64,000 nt of DNA from Pseudomonas fluorescens. GTDB taxonomy: Bacteria > Pseudomonadota > Gammaproteobacteria > Pseudomonadales > Pseudomonadaceae. Under the pieces are notes generated by a model. It searched no databases, was not told where the DNA came from, and was given only the letters and a program-made list of their open reading frames with translations. The stretch is from contig NZ_LR134318.1 of the NCBI RefSeq assembly GCF_900636825.1, forward strand, positions 5,969,967 through 6,033,966, read 5' to 3'. Below are positions 26,134-34,876 of this stretch, piece after piece. A program made the position numbers and the translations under genes. How positions within the stretch are numbered: the first letter of the stretch is position 1; each line of letters starts with the position of its first letter.

Positions 26134-27704
26134 GAGGCGTTGTCCGTCACTGGCGCAGCGTCCGTCGCTTGCGAGGCAAGCCCGAAGAAGTCCGCCAGAC
26201 GTTTTTGCACTGGGGCAAACGCGCAGTAGTCGTGCATGCGCTGCACGGCGGCCGCCGACATCCGCTCATAGTCCTGCGGTTGCGCCTTGGCCATGTGGTA
26301 ACTGCGTTCATAGGCGCTTTTCAGCGAGCCCCAATCGGGACGATAGCGCAGCGTGCGATAAATGATCCGCGTGTCCTGCGGCCAGATCGTCAGCTCCTCG
26401 CTGGAGCCGACCACGAACGCCAGCGACTCATCGATGTAGTCTTCCATCGCCGTGTGATCCGGCGCGATCACCGGTTTGCCGCTGGACATGAATTCCATCA
26501 ACGGCAGGCACAGACCTTCGCAGCGCGAGGCATTGACGTAGTAACTGGCCGCCTCATAAAGCTTCGCGTACTGCGCATCGTCAAGGTAACCGTGCATCAC
26601 CACCACGCGGCAGGTGAACGGCGTGAGCTGCGCGAGCAAGGTCATCAATTCGGTGTAGTAGGACGCCAGATCGTTCTGGGTGATTTTCAGCACCAACGTC
26701 GCGTCGGCGGTTTCACGAAACGCCCAGCAGAACGCGGTGATCAGTTGATGCCAGTTCTTGCGGCCATCCTTGGGATTGAACACGGTGACGTAAACCACGC
26801 CGTCGACCTGAATGTCGACCACCGCGGTGGTGTCCGGCAAATCCAGCGGTACCGGTTCGATGACCGGCGCCGGCAACGCACCACAAACCGTTGGCAGACG
26901 TTGCTCGAGCCAGCCGTGCAGGTTGTCCGGCAGCAGATCGCGAATGCCTTCCCAATACCAGTTGGAAAGATATTTGACCCGCGGCACGGCTGGCGTTTGC
27001 TCGTGCCCGCGGTTCAGCGCCCACAGACGCAGGTAATGCCGGGCAATGACTAAGCGCCGCTTGAGGGTCAGCGGCGGCGGGCGCGCGGCTTCGAGTTCGG
27101 CGGCCAGCGCGGCCTCCTCTTCCGGCGTCAGCGGCGTTGGAATCAATGCATCGGCTGTAAGGCCGAGTGTGCGGGTATCGAAGATGCAGCCCTTGATTGC
27201 CAGGGTCGCGCCCGGATTCACCGGCACTGGCGCATGTTGCTGACGAATGCCCGCGAAGTTCTCCCACAGCGGCGTCGGCAACACCAGCACCGGGAAGTCT
27301 TCGCCCATGGCCCGGCGAATGGCGCGAGCCGTGTGGCTGGACAAGGTGATCACCCGGCCCTGACGCGCGAGCATTTGCGTCCAGTCCTGACGCGGGTCGT
27401 TGTCCCACTGCTCATCAGGGATCGAATCGAATTCCCAGGCCACCACGCAAATCGTCGGGCATTGCAGATCGACCGGGGTTTTCTGCGGCGGGGTGAAGGA
27501 CAGAAACACACTGTCTTCGCCCGCAGCGAGCAGCTGTCGGTACAGCGCGTCGACCTCGGCGGTGGACGCCACCACATGCACTCGGCCAAGGCTTTCCAGC
27601 ACCGGGCGATAAGCCTTGAGCACAAAGTAATAGCTGTATTCGGGACGCCCCAGGCTTTGGCTGATGGAGCTGTCGTTGACGTCCGAGAAGAGAATGAAAT
27701 TCAT
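26127..27704 (-). CDS. Glycosyltransferase (GT4-like) of the CPA region, long paralogue
   Basis: About 525 residues from ATG 27704 (MNFILFSDVNDSSISQSLGR); an ATG at 27743 is possible. The N-terminal LGRPEYSYYFVLKAYRPVLE and C-terminal DGVVYVTVFNPKDGRKNWHQ and EGLCLPLMEFMSSG align with the downstream 433-residue protein, but about 90 extra residues (LTPEEEAALAAELEAARPPP onward, roughly 195-290) sit between the halves. It is first in the leftward operon and divergent from rmd. Likely role: sugar addition to the A-band-type polymer. Confidence 0.84.
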   Translation of the reverse strand: MNFILFSDVNDSSISQSLGRPEYSYYFVLKAYRPVLESLGRVHVVASTAEVDALYRQLLAAGEDSVFLSFTPPQKTPVDLQCPTICVVAWEFDSIPDEQWDNDPRQDWTQMLARQGRVITLSSHTARAIRRAMGEDFPVLVLPTPLWENFAGIRQQHAPVPVNPGATLAIKGCIFDTRTLGLTADALIPTPLTPEEEAALAAELEAARPPPLTLKRRLVIARHYLRLWALNRGHEQTPAVPRVKYLSNWYWEGIRDLLPDNLHGWLEQRLPTVCGALPAPVIEPVPLDLPDTTAVVDIQVDGVVYVTVFNPKDGRKNWHQLITAFCWAFRETADATLVLKITQNDLASYYTELMTLLAQLTPFTCRVVVMHGYLDDAQYAKLYEAASYYVNASRCEGLCLPLMEFMSSGKPVIAPDHTAMEDYIDESLAFVVGSSEELTIWPQDTRIIYRTLRYRPDWGSLKSAYERSYHMAKAQPQDYERMSAAAVQRMHDYCAFAPVQKRLADFFGLASQATDAAPVTDNASC

Positions 27705-28132
27705 GGCATCCCACGATGAAAACTGCCGTCCTGGCGCCTTCATGCTATTGACGGTTCAGCCTTGGATCGAGTCGGTAGCACCGTTCTCGTCCTGGGTCAT
27801 GAAGCGCGTCTTCGTTCTTGTTTTAGTGGTCGGTTTCACCCTGCGTCGCGGTCCGCGAAACCCTGTCCGATTTGCGCGACGAGGGGCATTCTAAACACAT
27901 CCATCGAGGATCCGGGAACCGTCCGACGAGAATAAATCAGGCTACGCTGACGAGAACTGACCAGTCACGGTTGGACCTGTTGAAATTGCGGCGCAATTGG
28001 CACAGATTGGCAACCAAACAACTACAACAATGACTTCGCCCCTGATCTGGCCGGTTTTTTCCTCCGGTCTGACAGACTTCCCCTCAAAGCTTGTGGGAAA
28101 GTGGCGCAAGTCCAGGACCAAGGGGTCGCTGT
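27705..28132. promoter_or_regulatory. Divergent promoter region between the two CPA operons
   Basis: 428 bp without a convincing gene. It must carry promoters for the leftward glycosyltransferase operon and rightward rmd operon. The part 27900-28030 is less GC-rich than the flanks. I see no clear sigma-70 boxes, no REP and no tRNA. The rmd ribosome site AAGGGG lies at its right end (28120-28124). Confidence 0.6.
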
Positions 28133-29047
28133 TTGAAAAAGCGTCTGTTCATCACGGGTCTCAGTGGATTCGTGGGACAACATATTCAGTCACGTCTGGC
28201 TTCGCCGGATTCGCCGTGGGAGCTGCTGCCTGCCGCAGCGGCTTACGACCTGACGGACCCGCACAGCCTCATCGATCTCTGGCCGCAATTGCCTGACGCC
28301 GTGATTCATCTGGCCGGGCAGACATTCGTTCCCGAAGCTTTCCGCGACCCGGCACGGACCCTTGAGGTCAACCTGCTCGGCACGCTCAATCTGCTGCAGG
28401 CTCTCAAGGCTCGTGGCTTCACCGGCACGTTCCTGTACGTCAGCTCCGGTGATGTTTACGGTCAAGTGGGCGAAAACCACCTGCCGATCACTGAGCAACA
28501 ACCGCCCTTCCCGCGCAACCCCTACGCCGTGAGCAAACTCTCTGCCGAGTTTCTCAGCCTGCAATGGGGCCTGAGCGAAGGCTGGCCGGTGCTGGTCGCG
28601 CGGCCGTTCAATCACATCGGCACCGGGCAGAAAGACAGTTTCGTCATCGCCAGCGCCGCTCGCCAGATCAGCCGGATCAAACAAGGCTTGCAAGCGCCGC
28701 AGCTGGAAGTCGGCGACATCGACGTGACGCGCGATTTTCTTGATGTCGGCGATGTCGTCTCGGCGTATTTCGCCCTGCTGGAAAAAGGCACGCCGGGGCA
28801 GGTTTACAACATTTGCTCGGGGCGCGAGCAAAGCATCCGCAGCCTGATCGAGCAGCTGGGCGATCTGGCCGAGGTCGAGATGCAACTGGTTCAGGATCCG
28901 GCGCGCATGCGTCGCGCTGATCAGCGCCGCGTTTGCGGCAGCCACGCAAGACTGGCTAAAACCACTGGATGGGCGCCAGAAATCACCACACAACAATCCC
29001 TGCGGGCGATCCTGTCCGACTGGGAGATGCGAGTACGACAAGAATGA
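28133..29047 (+). CDS. rmd: GDP-6-deoxy-D-lyxo-4-hexulose reductase (Rmd)
   Basis: A 304-residue short-chain dehydrogenase that reduces GDP-4-keto-6-deoxy-D-mannose to GDP-D-rhamnose. Start is TTG 28133 (LKKRLFITGLSGFVGQH), eight bases after AAGGGG; this gives the length of P. aeruginosa Rmd. The nucleotide motif GLSGFVGQH is at 8-16 and the catalytic YxxxK is in NPYAVSKL. First gene of the D-rhamnan operon; its TGA overlaps the gmd ATG. Confidence 0.93.
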   Translation: MKKRLFITGLSGFVGQHIQSRLASPDSPWELLPAAAAYDLTDPHSLIDLWPQLPDAVIHLAGQTFVPEAFRDPARTLEVNLLGTLNLLQALKARGFTGTFLYVSSGDVYGQVGENHLPITEQQPPFPRNPYAVSKLSAEFLSLQWGLSEGWPVLVARPFNHIGTGQKDSFVIASAARQISRIKQGLQAPQLEVGDIDVTRDFLDVGDVVSAYFALLEKGTPGQVYNICSGREQSIRSLIEQLGDLAEVEMQLVQDPARMRRADQRRVCGSHARLAKTTGWAPEITTQQSLRAILSDWEMRVRQE

Positions 29048-30015
29048 CAAAAAGTGCACTGATCACAGGGATCACCGGCCAGGACGGCGCATATCTGGCC
29101 AAGTTGCTGCTCGACAAGGGCTACAACGTTCACGGTCTGGTCGCACGCCGCAGCAGCGATTCACGCTGGCGCCTGCGCGAGATGGGCGTCGAAGGCGATA
29201 TCGTCTACCTCGACGGCGACATGGCCGATGCCTGCTCGGTACAGCGCGCCGTCATCAAATCTTCGCCGGATGAGGTGTACAACCTCGCCGCCCAGAGTTT
29301 TGTTGCCGCATCGTGGGATCAACCCGTGACCACCGGCATCGTTGACGGTCTGGGCGTCACGCACTTGCTCGAAGCGATCCGCCAGTTCAGCCCGCACACA
29401 CGTTTCTACCAGGCCTCGACCAGTGAAATGTTCGGTCTGATCCAGGCAGAGCAACAGGACGAGAACACGCCGTTCTATCCGCGTAGCCCTTACGGTGTGG
29501 CCAAACTGTACGGCCACTGGATCACCGTCAACTACCGCGAAAGTTTCAAATTGCACGCCAGCAGCGGCATCCTCTTCAATCACGAATCGCCACTGCGCGG
29601 CATCGAGTTCGTGACCCGCAAGGTCACCGACGCCGCCGCTCGCATCAAGCAAGGCAAACAGCAGGAGCTGGCCTTGGGCAACATCGACACGAAACGCGAT
29701 TGGGGCTTTGCCGGCGATTACGTCGAAGCCATGTGGCTGATGCTACAACAGGACAAACCCGACGATTTTGTGGTCGCCACCGGCGTCACCACCACGGTGC
29801 GTGAAATGTGCCGCATCGCCTTCGATCACGTCGGCCTCAACTACCGCGACTACGTGAAAATCGACCCGGCATTCTTTCGCCCGGCCGAAGTTGAAGTGCT
29901 GCTCGGCAACCCGGCCAAGGCTCAGCGAGTGCTGGGCTGGAAGCCGAAAACCGATCTGGATAGCTTGATCCGCATGATGATGGATGCGGACATGAAACGC
30001 GTCGCCAAGGAGTAG
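29044..30015 (+). CDS. gmd: GDP-mannose 4,6-dehydratase
   Basis: A 323-residue dehydratase making GDP-4-keto-6-deoxy-D-mannose, the Rmd substrate. The start MTKSALITGITGQDGAYLAK overlaps the rmd stop by 4 nt; an upstream in-frame start is inside rmd. NADP-binding TGITGQDG at 8-15, ARRSSDSRW segment, catalytic STSEMFG and YGVAKLYGHW. Followed three bases later by wbpW. Confidence 0.96.
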   Translation: MTKSALITGITGQDGAYLAKLLLDKGYNVHGLVARRSSDSRWRLREMGVEGDIVYLDGDMADACSVQRAVIKSSPDEVYNLAAQSFVAASWDQPVTTGIVDGLGVTHLLEAIRQFSPHTRFYQASTSEMFGLIQAEQQDENTPFYPRSPYGVAKLYGHWITVNYRESFKLHASSGILFNHESPLRGIEFVTRKVTDAAARIKQGKQQELALGNIDTKRDWGFAGDYVEAMWLMLQQDKPDDFVVATGVTTTVREMCRIAFDHVGLNYRDYVKIDPAFFRPAEVEVLLGNPAKAQRVLGWKPKTDLDSLIRMMMDADMKRVAKE

Positions 30016-30018
30016 GCC

Positions 30019-31461
30019 ATGCTGATTCCCGTGATTCTGTCCGGCGGTGCCGGCACGCGTTTGTGGCCGGTGTCCCGCGAGGGCCACCCCAAACCGTTCA
30101 TGACCCTGCCCGACGGCCAGTCGCTGCTCGGCAAGACTTATCAGCGCGCCGCCGCGTTGCTTGACGGCTGGGGCGACATTGTCACGGTGACCAACCGCGA
30201 ATATTACTTCCAGAGCAGGGATCACTATTGCGCCGCCCACGTGTCGCGCCATCGCGGGCATTTCCTGCTGGAGCCGACCGGGCGCAACACCGCCCCGGCC
30301 GTTGCCGCCGCGGCCCTGTCGCTGCAAGCGCTGCACGGTGACGACGCGATCATGGTGGTGATGCCCGCAGATCATCTGATCGTTAATCAGGACGCGCTGA
30401 AAACTGCGGTCGAACACGCGGTCAATCTGGCGAAGGACGGTTATCTGGTGACCTTCGGCGTAATCCCGACCGCGCCGGAAACCGGCTTCGGCTACATCGA
30501 AACCGGCGCGCCACTCGACGCCAAAGGCGCGGCGAAAGTGCAGCGCTTTGTCGAGAAACCCGACTTGCAAACCGCCACGCATTATCTGGAAAGCGGCAAC
30601 TTCCTGTGGAACTCGGGAATGTTCTGTTTCACCACCGCCACCCTGATCGCCGAGTTGCAACTGCACGCACCCGAGTTGTTGGAACAGACCCGCACCTGCA
30701 TGCAGGCCAGCGCGCCGGTGGAAACCGCCGGCTGCCTGCAACAGGAACTGTCGCCGACACTGTTCGCTGACATCACCGACATTTCCATCGACTACGCGTT
30801 GATGGAGCGCTCGGAAAAAGTCGTGGTGGTGCCCGCCGGATTCGACTGGAGCGATATCGGTTCGTGGAGCGCTGTCGCCGCGCTGATTCCGGCCGACGCC
30901 GACAACAACCGCGCCAGCGGTGAAGCCATCTTCGTGGACAGCCACAACAACTTCGTGCAGAGCGAAGGGCGTCTCGTCGCTGCGGTGGGTGTGGATAACC
31001 TGATCGTGATCGACACCGCCGACGCCGTGCTGATCGCCCACGCCGATCGCGCGCAGGACGTGCGCCGCGTGGCCAAGCAACTCAAGGACAAATCCCACGA
31101 AGCCTATCGCCTGCATCGTACGGTCAGCCGGCCATGGGGCAGCTATACCGTTCTGGAAGAAGGCCCGCGCTTCAAGATCAAGCGCATCGTGGTCAAACCC
31201 GGCGGCAAGTTGTCCTTGCAGATGCACCATCACCGCAACGAGCACTGGGTGGTGGTCGAAGGCATGGCCAAGGTCACCAACAACGGCTCAGGCACGACAC
31301 TGGTGGCAAAGAACGAATCAACGTTTATTGCGGCCGGCCATAAGCACCGCCTGGAGAATCCCGGCGTGATCGATCTGGTGATCATCGAAGTGCAGAGCGG
31401 CGAATACCTGGGAGAGGACGATATCGTTCGCTTCGAAGACCAATACGGCAGGACGGTTTGA
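30019..31461 (+). CDS. wbpW: Mannose-1-phosphate guanylyltransferase / mannose-6-phosphate isomerase
   Basis: A 480-residue bifunctional enzyme supplying GDP-mannose from fructose-6-phosphate. The N-terminal nucleotidyltransferase has GGAGTRLWPVSR (9-20) and FVEKPD; the C-terminal type II PMI cupin has RPWGSYTVLEEG and LSLQMHHHRNEHWVVVEG with metal-binding His residues. In P. aeruginosa the WbpW, PslB and AlgA enzymes overlap in function; the operon context makes this WbpW. It abuts wzm. Confidence 0.94.
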   Translation: MLIPVILSGGAGTRLWPVSREGHPKPFMTLPDGQSLLGKTYQRAAALLDGWGDIVTVTNREYYFQSRDHYCAAHVSRHRGHFLLEPTGRNTAPAVAAAALSLQALHGDDAIMVVMPADHLIVNQDALKTAVEHAVNLAKDGYLVTFGVIPTAPETGFGYIETGAPLDAKGAAKVQRFVEKPDLQTATHYLESGNFLWNSGMFCFTTATLIAELQLHAPELLEQTRTCMQASAPVETAGCLQQELSPTLFADITDISIDYALMERSEKVVVVPAGFDWSDIGSWSAVAALIPADADNNRASGEAIFVDSHNNFVQSEGRLVAAVGVDNLIVIDTADAVLIAHADRAQDVRRVAKQLKDKSHEAYRLHRTVSRPWGSYTVLEEGPRFKIKRIVVKPGGKLSLQMHHHRNEHWVVVEGMAKVTNNGSGTTLVAKNESTFIAAGHKHRLENPGVIDLVIIEVQSGEYLGEDDIVRFEDQYGRTV

Positions 31462-32259
31462 ATGCTGCTTTCCCTGTACCGCTCGCTGCGCAGTTACCGT
31501 GGTTTCATCCTCGGTAGCGTGCAACGAGAGTTTCAAGCGCGTTACCGCAACTCGCTGTTCGGCGCTCTCTGGCCGATCTTCAATCCGCTGTCGATGATCG
31601 TCGTTTACACAGTGATCTTCTCGCACATCATGCGTGCGCGCCTGCCGGGCGTGGACGACGGCATGGCTTACAGCGTTTACCTGTGCGCCGGTCTGCTGGC
31701 CTGGGGTCTGTTTTCCGAGATCACGTTGCGCAGCCAGACGATGTTTCTCGATAACGCCAACCTGCTGAAGAAAATCAGCTTCCCGCGGATCTGCCTGCCG
31801 GTGATCGTGCTGATCAATGCCGGGATCAACTTCGCGATCATCATTGCGCTGTTTCTCGGTTTCCTGCTGGTGACCGGGCGCTGGCCGGGCATGGCCCTGT
31901 TGGCGCTGATTCCGCTGATCGCTCTGCAAATGCTGTTCTGCGCTGGCCTTGGCATGGTGCTTGGGGTGTTGAACGTATTCTTCCGCGACGTCGGCCAGCT
32001 CTTCGCGATCTGCCTGCAGTTCTGGTTCTGGCTGACACCGATCGTTTACCCGATCAGCATCCTGCCGGATTGGGTACAGCGTCTGCTGCAACTCAATCCG
32101 CTGACCAACCTGTTCAGCAGTTATCAGAACCTGTTTCTCTATGGTCAGTGGCCGGTCTGGAGCTCGCTGCTGCCAATCTTCGTCACCGGTATCGTGTTCT
32201 GCCTGATCGGGCTGCGGCTGTTTCGTCAACGCGTCGGCGAAATGGTGGATGAACTCTGA
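31462..32259 (+). CDS. wzm: Polysaccharide ABC export permease
   Basis: A 265-residue ABC-2 type permease with about six membrane helices and the amphipathic start RGFILGSVQREFQARYRNSL. With Wzt it moves the undecaprenyl-linked D-rhamnan across the inner membrane. Its TGA overlaps the wzt ATG by one base (TGATG), as expected for a co-translated pair. Confidence 0.94.
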   Translation: MLLSLYRSLRSYRGFILGSVQREFQARYRNSLFGALWPIFNPLSMIVVYTVIFSHIMRARLPGVDDGMAYSVYLCAGLLAWGLFSEITLRSQTMFLDNANLLKKISFPRICLPVIVLINAGINFAIIIALFLGFLLVTGRWPGMALLALIPLIALQMLFCAGLGMVLGVLNVFFRDVGQLFAICLQFWFWLTPIVYPISILPDWVQRLLQLNPLTNLFSSYQNLFLYGQWPVWSSLLPIFVTGIVFCLIGLRLFRQRVGEMVDEL

Positions 32260-33512
32260 TGGGACATATTCGAGTCACCGGCCTGAGCAAGGCTTACAAG
32301 CAATACCCCAATCGCTGGGCGCGGCTGGCCGAATGGCTGATCCCTTTCTCGCCCATCCGTCACCATCAGCACTGGGTGCTGCGCGACGTCGAGTTCGAGA
32401 TCGCCCCCGGAGAAGCGGTGGGCATCGTCGGCGCCAACGGTGCCGGCAAAAGCACCCTGTTGAAGATGATCACCGGCACCACCCAGCCAACCGCCGGCAA
32501 GATCGAACTCGAAGGCCGGGTCGCCGCGCTGCTGGAACTGGGCATGGGTTTCCATGCCGATTTCACTGGTCGCCAGAACGCGATCATGGCCGGTCAGTTG
32601 CTGGGCATGCAGCTCGAAGAGATCGAGGCGTTAATGCCCGAGATCGAACACTTTGCCGAAATCGGTGAGGCCATCGACCACCCGGTGCGCACTTATTCCA
32701 GCGGCATGCAGATGCGCCTGGCATTCAGCGTCGCCACCGCCCGGCGCCCGGATATTCTGATCGTCGACGAAGCGCTGTCAGTGGGCGACGCCTATTTCCA
32801 GCACAAGAGCTTTGAGCGCATCCGCAGTTTCCGCAAGGCCGGCACCACGCTGCTGATCGTGTCCCACGACCGCTCGGCGATCCAGTCGATCTGCGACTCG
32901 GCGATCCTGCTCAAGGATGGGCGCATGGCCATGTACGGCAAACCCGAGGCCGTGCTCGATTATTACAACGCGCTGATGGCCGAACGCGAAGGTCAGGTGG
33001 TGCGCCAGGAAATGCTCGCCGGCGGCGAGGTGCAAACCGTGTCCGGCACCGGCGAAGCGGCGATCCTTGGGGTGCGCCTGCTCGACGCCAACGAGCGCAG
33101 CATCGATGCCGCTGAAGTCGGGCAACCGGTGGTGCTGGAAGTGCAGGTCGAAGTGCGCAAGGACATCGAACGGCTGGTGCTGGGTTTTATCCTCAAGGAT
33201 CGCCTGGGCCAGATGATGTACGGCATTAACACCCATCGACAGAACAAAGCCCTCACCGATCTGCGTGCCGGCGAACGCTTTACCTATCGCTTCGCCTTCA
33301 TTATGGGCCTGGGCAAAGGCAATTATTCAGTGTCGCTAAGCCTGTCGCGGCTGGACTCGCACCTGGATCGCAATTACGAATGGCGCGACTACGGCCTGGT
33401 GTTCCACGTGATCAACAATCGCCACGAGGATTTCGTCGGCTGCTCTTGGCTCAACGCCCAGACCACGATCACTCGGCAAACCGAAGTCAGGCCTGTCGAG
33501 CGCACCTCATGA
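32259..33512 (+). CDS. wzt: Polysaccharide ABC export ATPase with C-terminal sugar-binding domain
   Basis: A 417-residue ATPase: Walker A GANGAGKST at 58-66, signature YSSGMQMRLAF near 150, Walker B ILIVDEAL near 170. Residues from about 250 on (GEAAILGVRLLDANERSIDA, YRFAFIMGLGKGNYSVSLSL) form the beta-sandwich seen in Wzt proteins that read a chain-terminating modification before export. That fits the presence of methyl- and acyltransferases in the opposite operon. Confidence 0.94.
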   Translation: MGHIRVTGLSKAYKQYPNRWARLAEWLIPFSPIRHHQHWVLRDVEFEIAPGEAVGIVGANGAGKSTLLKMITGTTQPTAGKIELEGRVAALLELGMGFHADFTGRQNAIMAGQLLGMQLEEIEALMPEIEHFAEIGEAIDHPVRTYSSGMQMRLAFSVATARRPDILIVDEALSVGDAYFQHKSFERIRSFRKAGTTLLIVSHDRSAIQSICDSAILLKDGRMAMYGKPEAVLDYYNALMAEREGQVVRQEMLAGGEVQTVSGTGEAAILGVRLLDANERSIDAAEVGQPVVLEVQVEVRKDIERLVLGFILKDRLGQMMYGINTHRQNKALTDLRAGERFTYRFAFIMGLGKGNYSVSLSLSRLDSHLDRNYEWRDYGLVFHVINNRHEDFVGCSWLNAQTTITRQTEVRPVERTS

Positions 33513-34876
33513 CCCGCCTGCTGGTCGAATGCACGCACGTATTCAAGCACCCGAAGGTCAACTCGGGGATCCAGCGCGTGGTGCGCAACGTCATCAAGCA
33601 ATTGCCTGCGAGTGCCGACGGTGTCGAGTGCATGCCGGTGATCCTGCTCAATGGTCAGCTCTATCGGGTGCAGCGTCTGGCACCGTTGGACACACCGGTG
33701 TTCAACGCTCTGGCGACATTCGGCGAGCGCCTGCAACGGCTGGCGCATCGCTTCTGGCAATGGCACCAGCGCCTCGACGGCCAGTGCAGCGCGAAATCGG
33801 TGCGGCGTGTGTTGTTTGTCGCCTATCGCCTGACGTCGTTCGGCATATTCGGTTTACCGCTGCGCTTGATTGGCGCCATCAACCATACGCAACTGCTCAA
33901 ACGCTGCTCGCCGCTGCAACATCAGCCCGGCGATCAGCTGGTGCTGCTGGATTCGTCCTGGCATTCGGATTTTTTTGCCCACGCCGAACAACTCAAGCGT
34001 GACGGCGTCGGCATGATCGCGGTGGTTTACGATCTGATTCCATTGACCCACCCGCAGTTCTACGACGCCCGGCTGGTGCAGGTTTTCAGTGAGTGGTTCG
34101 ACTGGATCACGCGCACGGCCGACGGTTACATGGCGATTTCCGCCACGGTGCGCGACCAGGTGCGTGACGAGCTGCAACGTCGGCTCGGCGTGACGCAGAG
34201 CGACAAGCGCTGGTTCGACTTCTTTCACCTCGGCTCGGAACTGGACCTGCACAGCAGCGAGGAAACCATTGAGCCGCGTCTGACGCAGATGTTTGCCAGG
34301 CCCGGGCCGGTGTTCCTGATGGTCAGCACCATCGAACCGCGCAAGAACCACGACTATCTGCTTGATGCATTCGAACGTGCTTGGGCGGCGGGTTCCAGCG
34401 CTCGCCTGTGTATCGCCGGGCGCATTGGCTGGAAATGCGATGCTTTGCTCGAGCGGGTGCGCCGGCATCCCGAACTGAATCAACGCCTGTTCATGTTCAA
34501 TGACTTGAGCGACACCAGCCTCGAACACGCCTATGCCAATGCCCGCGCCTTGGTCTTTCCATCCTTCGTCGAAGGCTTCGGCCTGCCACTGGTGGAAGCC
34601 ATGCAGCGCGGCTTGCCGGCCATGGGCAGCGATATCGCGGTGTTCCGGGAAATTGGTGGCGAGTTCATGGCCTATTTCGATCTGCAGGCGCCGCAAAGCC
34701 TGGCCGAGCTGATCATCGCTTTCGAGCACAGCGGCCAGTTCCCCGCGGCTCGCGATGTCGCCGACTGGCAGTGGATCGGCTGGCGCGAAGCCAGTCAGCA
34801 ACTGGCCGAACGCAGCGTGCGCAATATTCTGGAAGCGCCGACGGCGCCAGCGAGGCAGCATGCGCATTGCCCTTAA
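33509..34876 (+). CDS. wbpX: D-rhamnosyltransferase WbpX
   Basis: A 455-residue GT-B glycosyltransferase starting MTRLLVECTHVFKHPKVNSG, whose ATG overlaps the wzt TGA. The GT4 region includes MVSTIEPRKNHDYLLDAFER and FPSFVEGFGLPLVEAMQRG (EX7E-like donor site). WbpX is one of three rhamnosyltransferases that build the alpha-D-rhamnan backbone on the cytoplasmic face. Assignment rests on family and operon position. Confidence 0.88.
   Translation: MTRLLVECTHVFKHPKVNSGIQRVVRNVIKQLPASADGVECMPVILLNGQLYRVQRLAPLDTPVFNALATFGERLQRLAHRFWQWHQRLDGQCSAKSVRRVLFVAYRLTSFGIFGLPLRLIGAINHTQLLKRCSPLQHQPGDQLVLLDSSWHSDFFAHAEQLKRDGVGMIAVVYDLIPLTHPQFYDARLVQVFSEWFDWITRTADGYMAISATVRDQVRDELQRRLGVTQSDKRWFDFFHLGSELDLHSSEETIEPRLTQMFARPGPVFLMVSTIEPRKNHDYLLDAFERAWAAGSSARLCIAGRIGWKCDALLERVRRHPELNQRLFMFNDLSDTSLEHAYANARALVFPSFVEGFGLPLVEAMQRGLPAMGSDIAVFREIGGEFMAYFDLQAPQSLAELIIAFEHSGQFPAARDVADWQWIGWREASQQLAERSVRNILEAPTAPARQHAHCP

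Noticed and set aside
27771..27781. GTCGGTAGCAC resembling the ops/JUMPstart element upstream of the rmd operon
   Set aside because: Only about 8 of 11 positions match and it lies over 350 bp from the gene with no evidence that it is transcribed.
27997..28013. TTGGCAC-AGATT-GGCAA resembling a sigma-54 promoter
   Set aside because: The GG to GC spacing is 9 rather than the strict 10 bp, and no enhancer site or regulator is apparent.
33398..33409. GTTCCACGTGATC as a possible further parS in wzt
   Set aside because: Only one half-site is intact; the right half lacks GGAAC.
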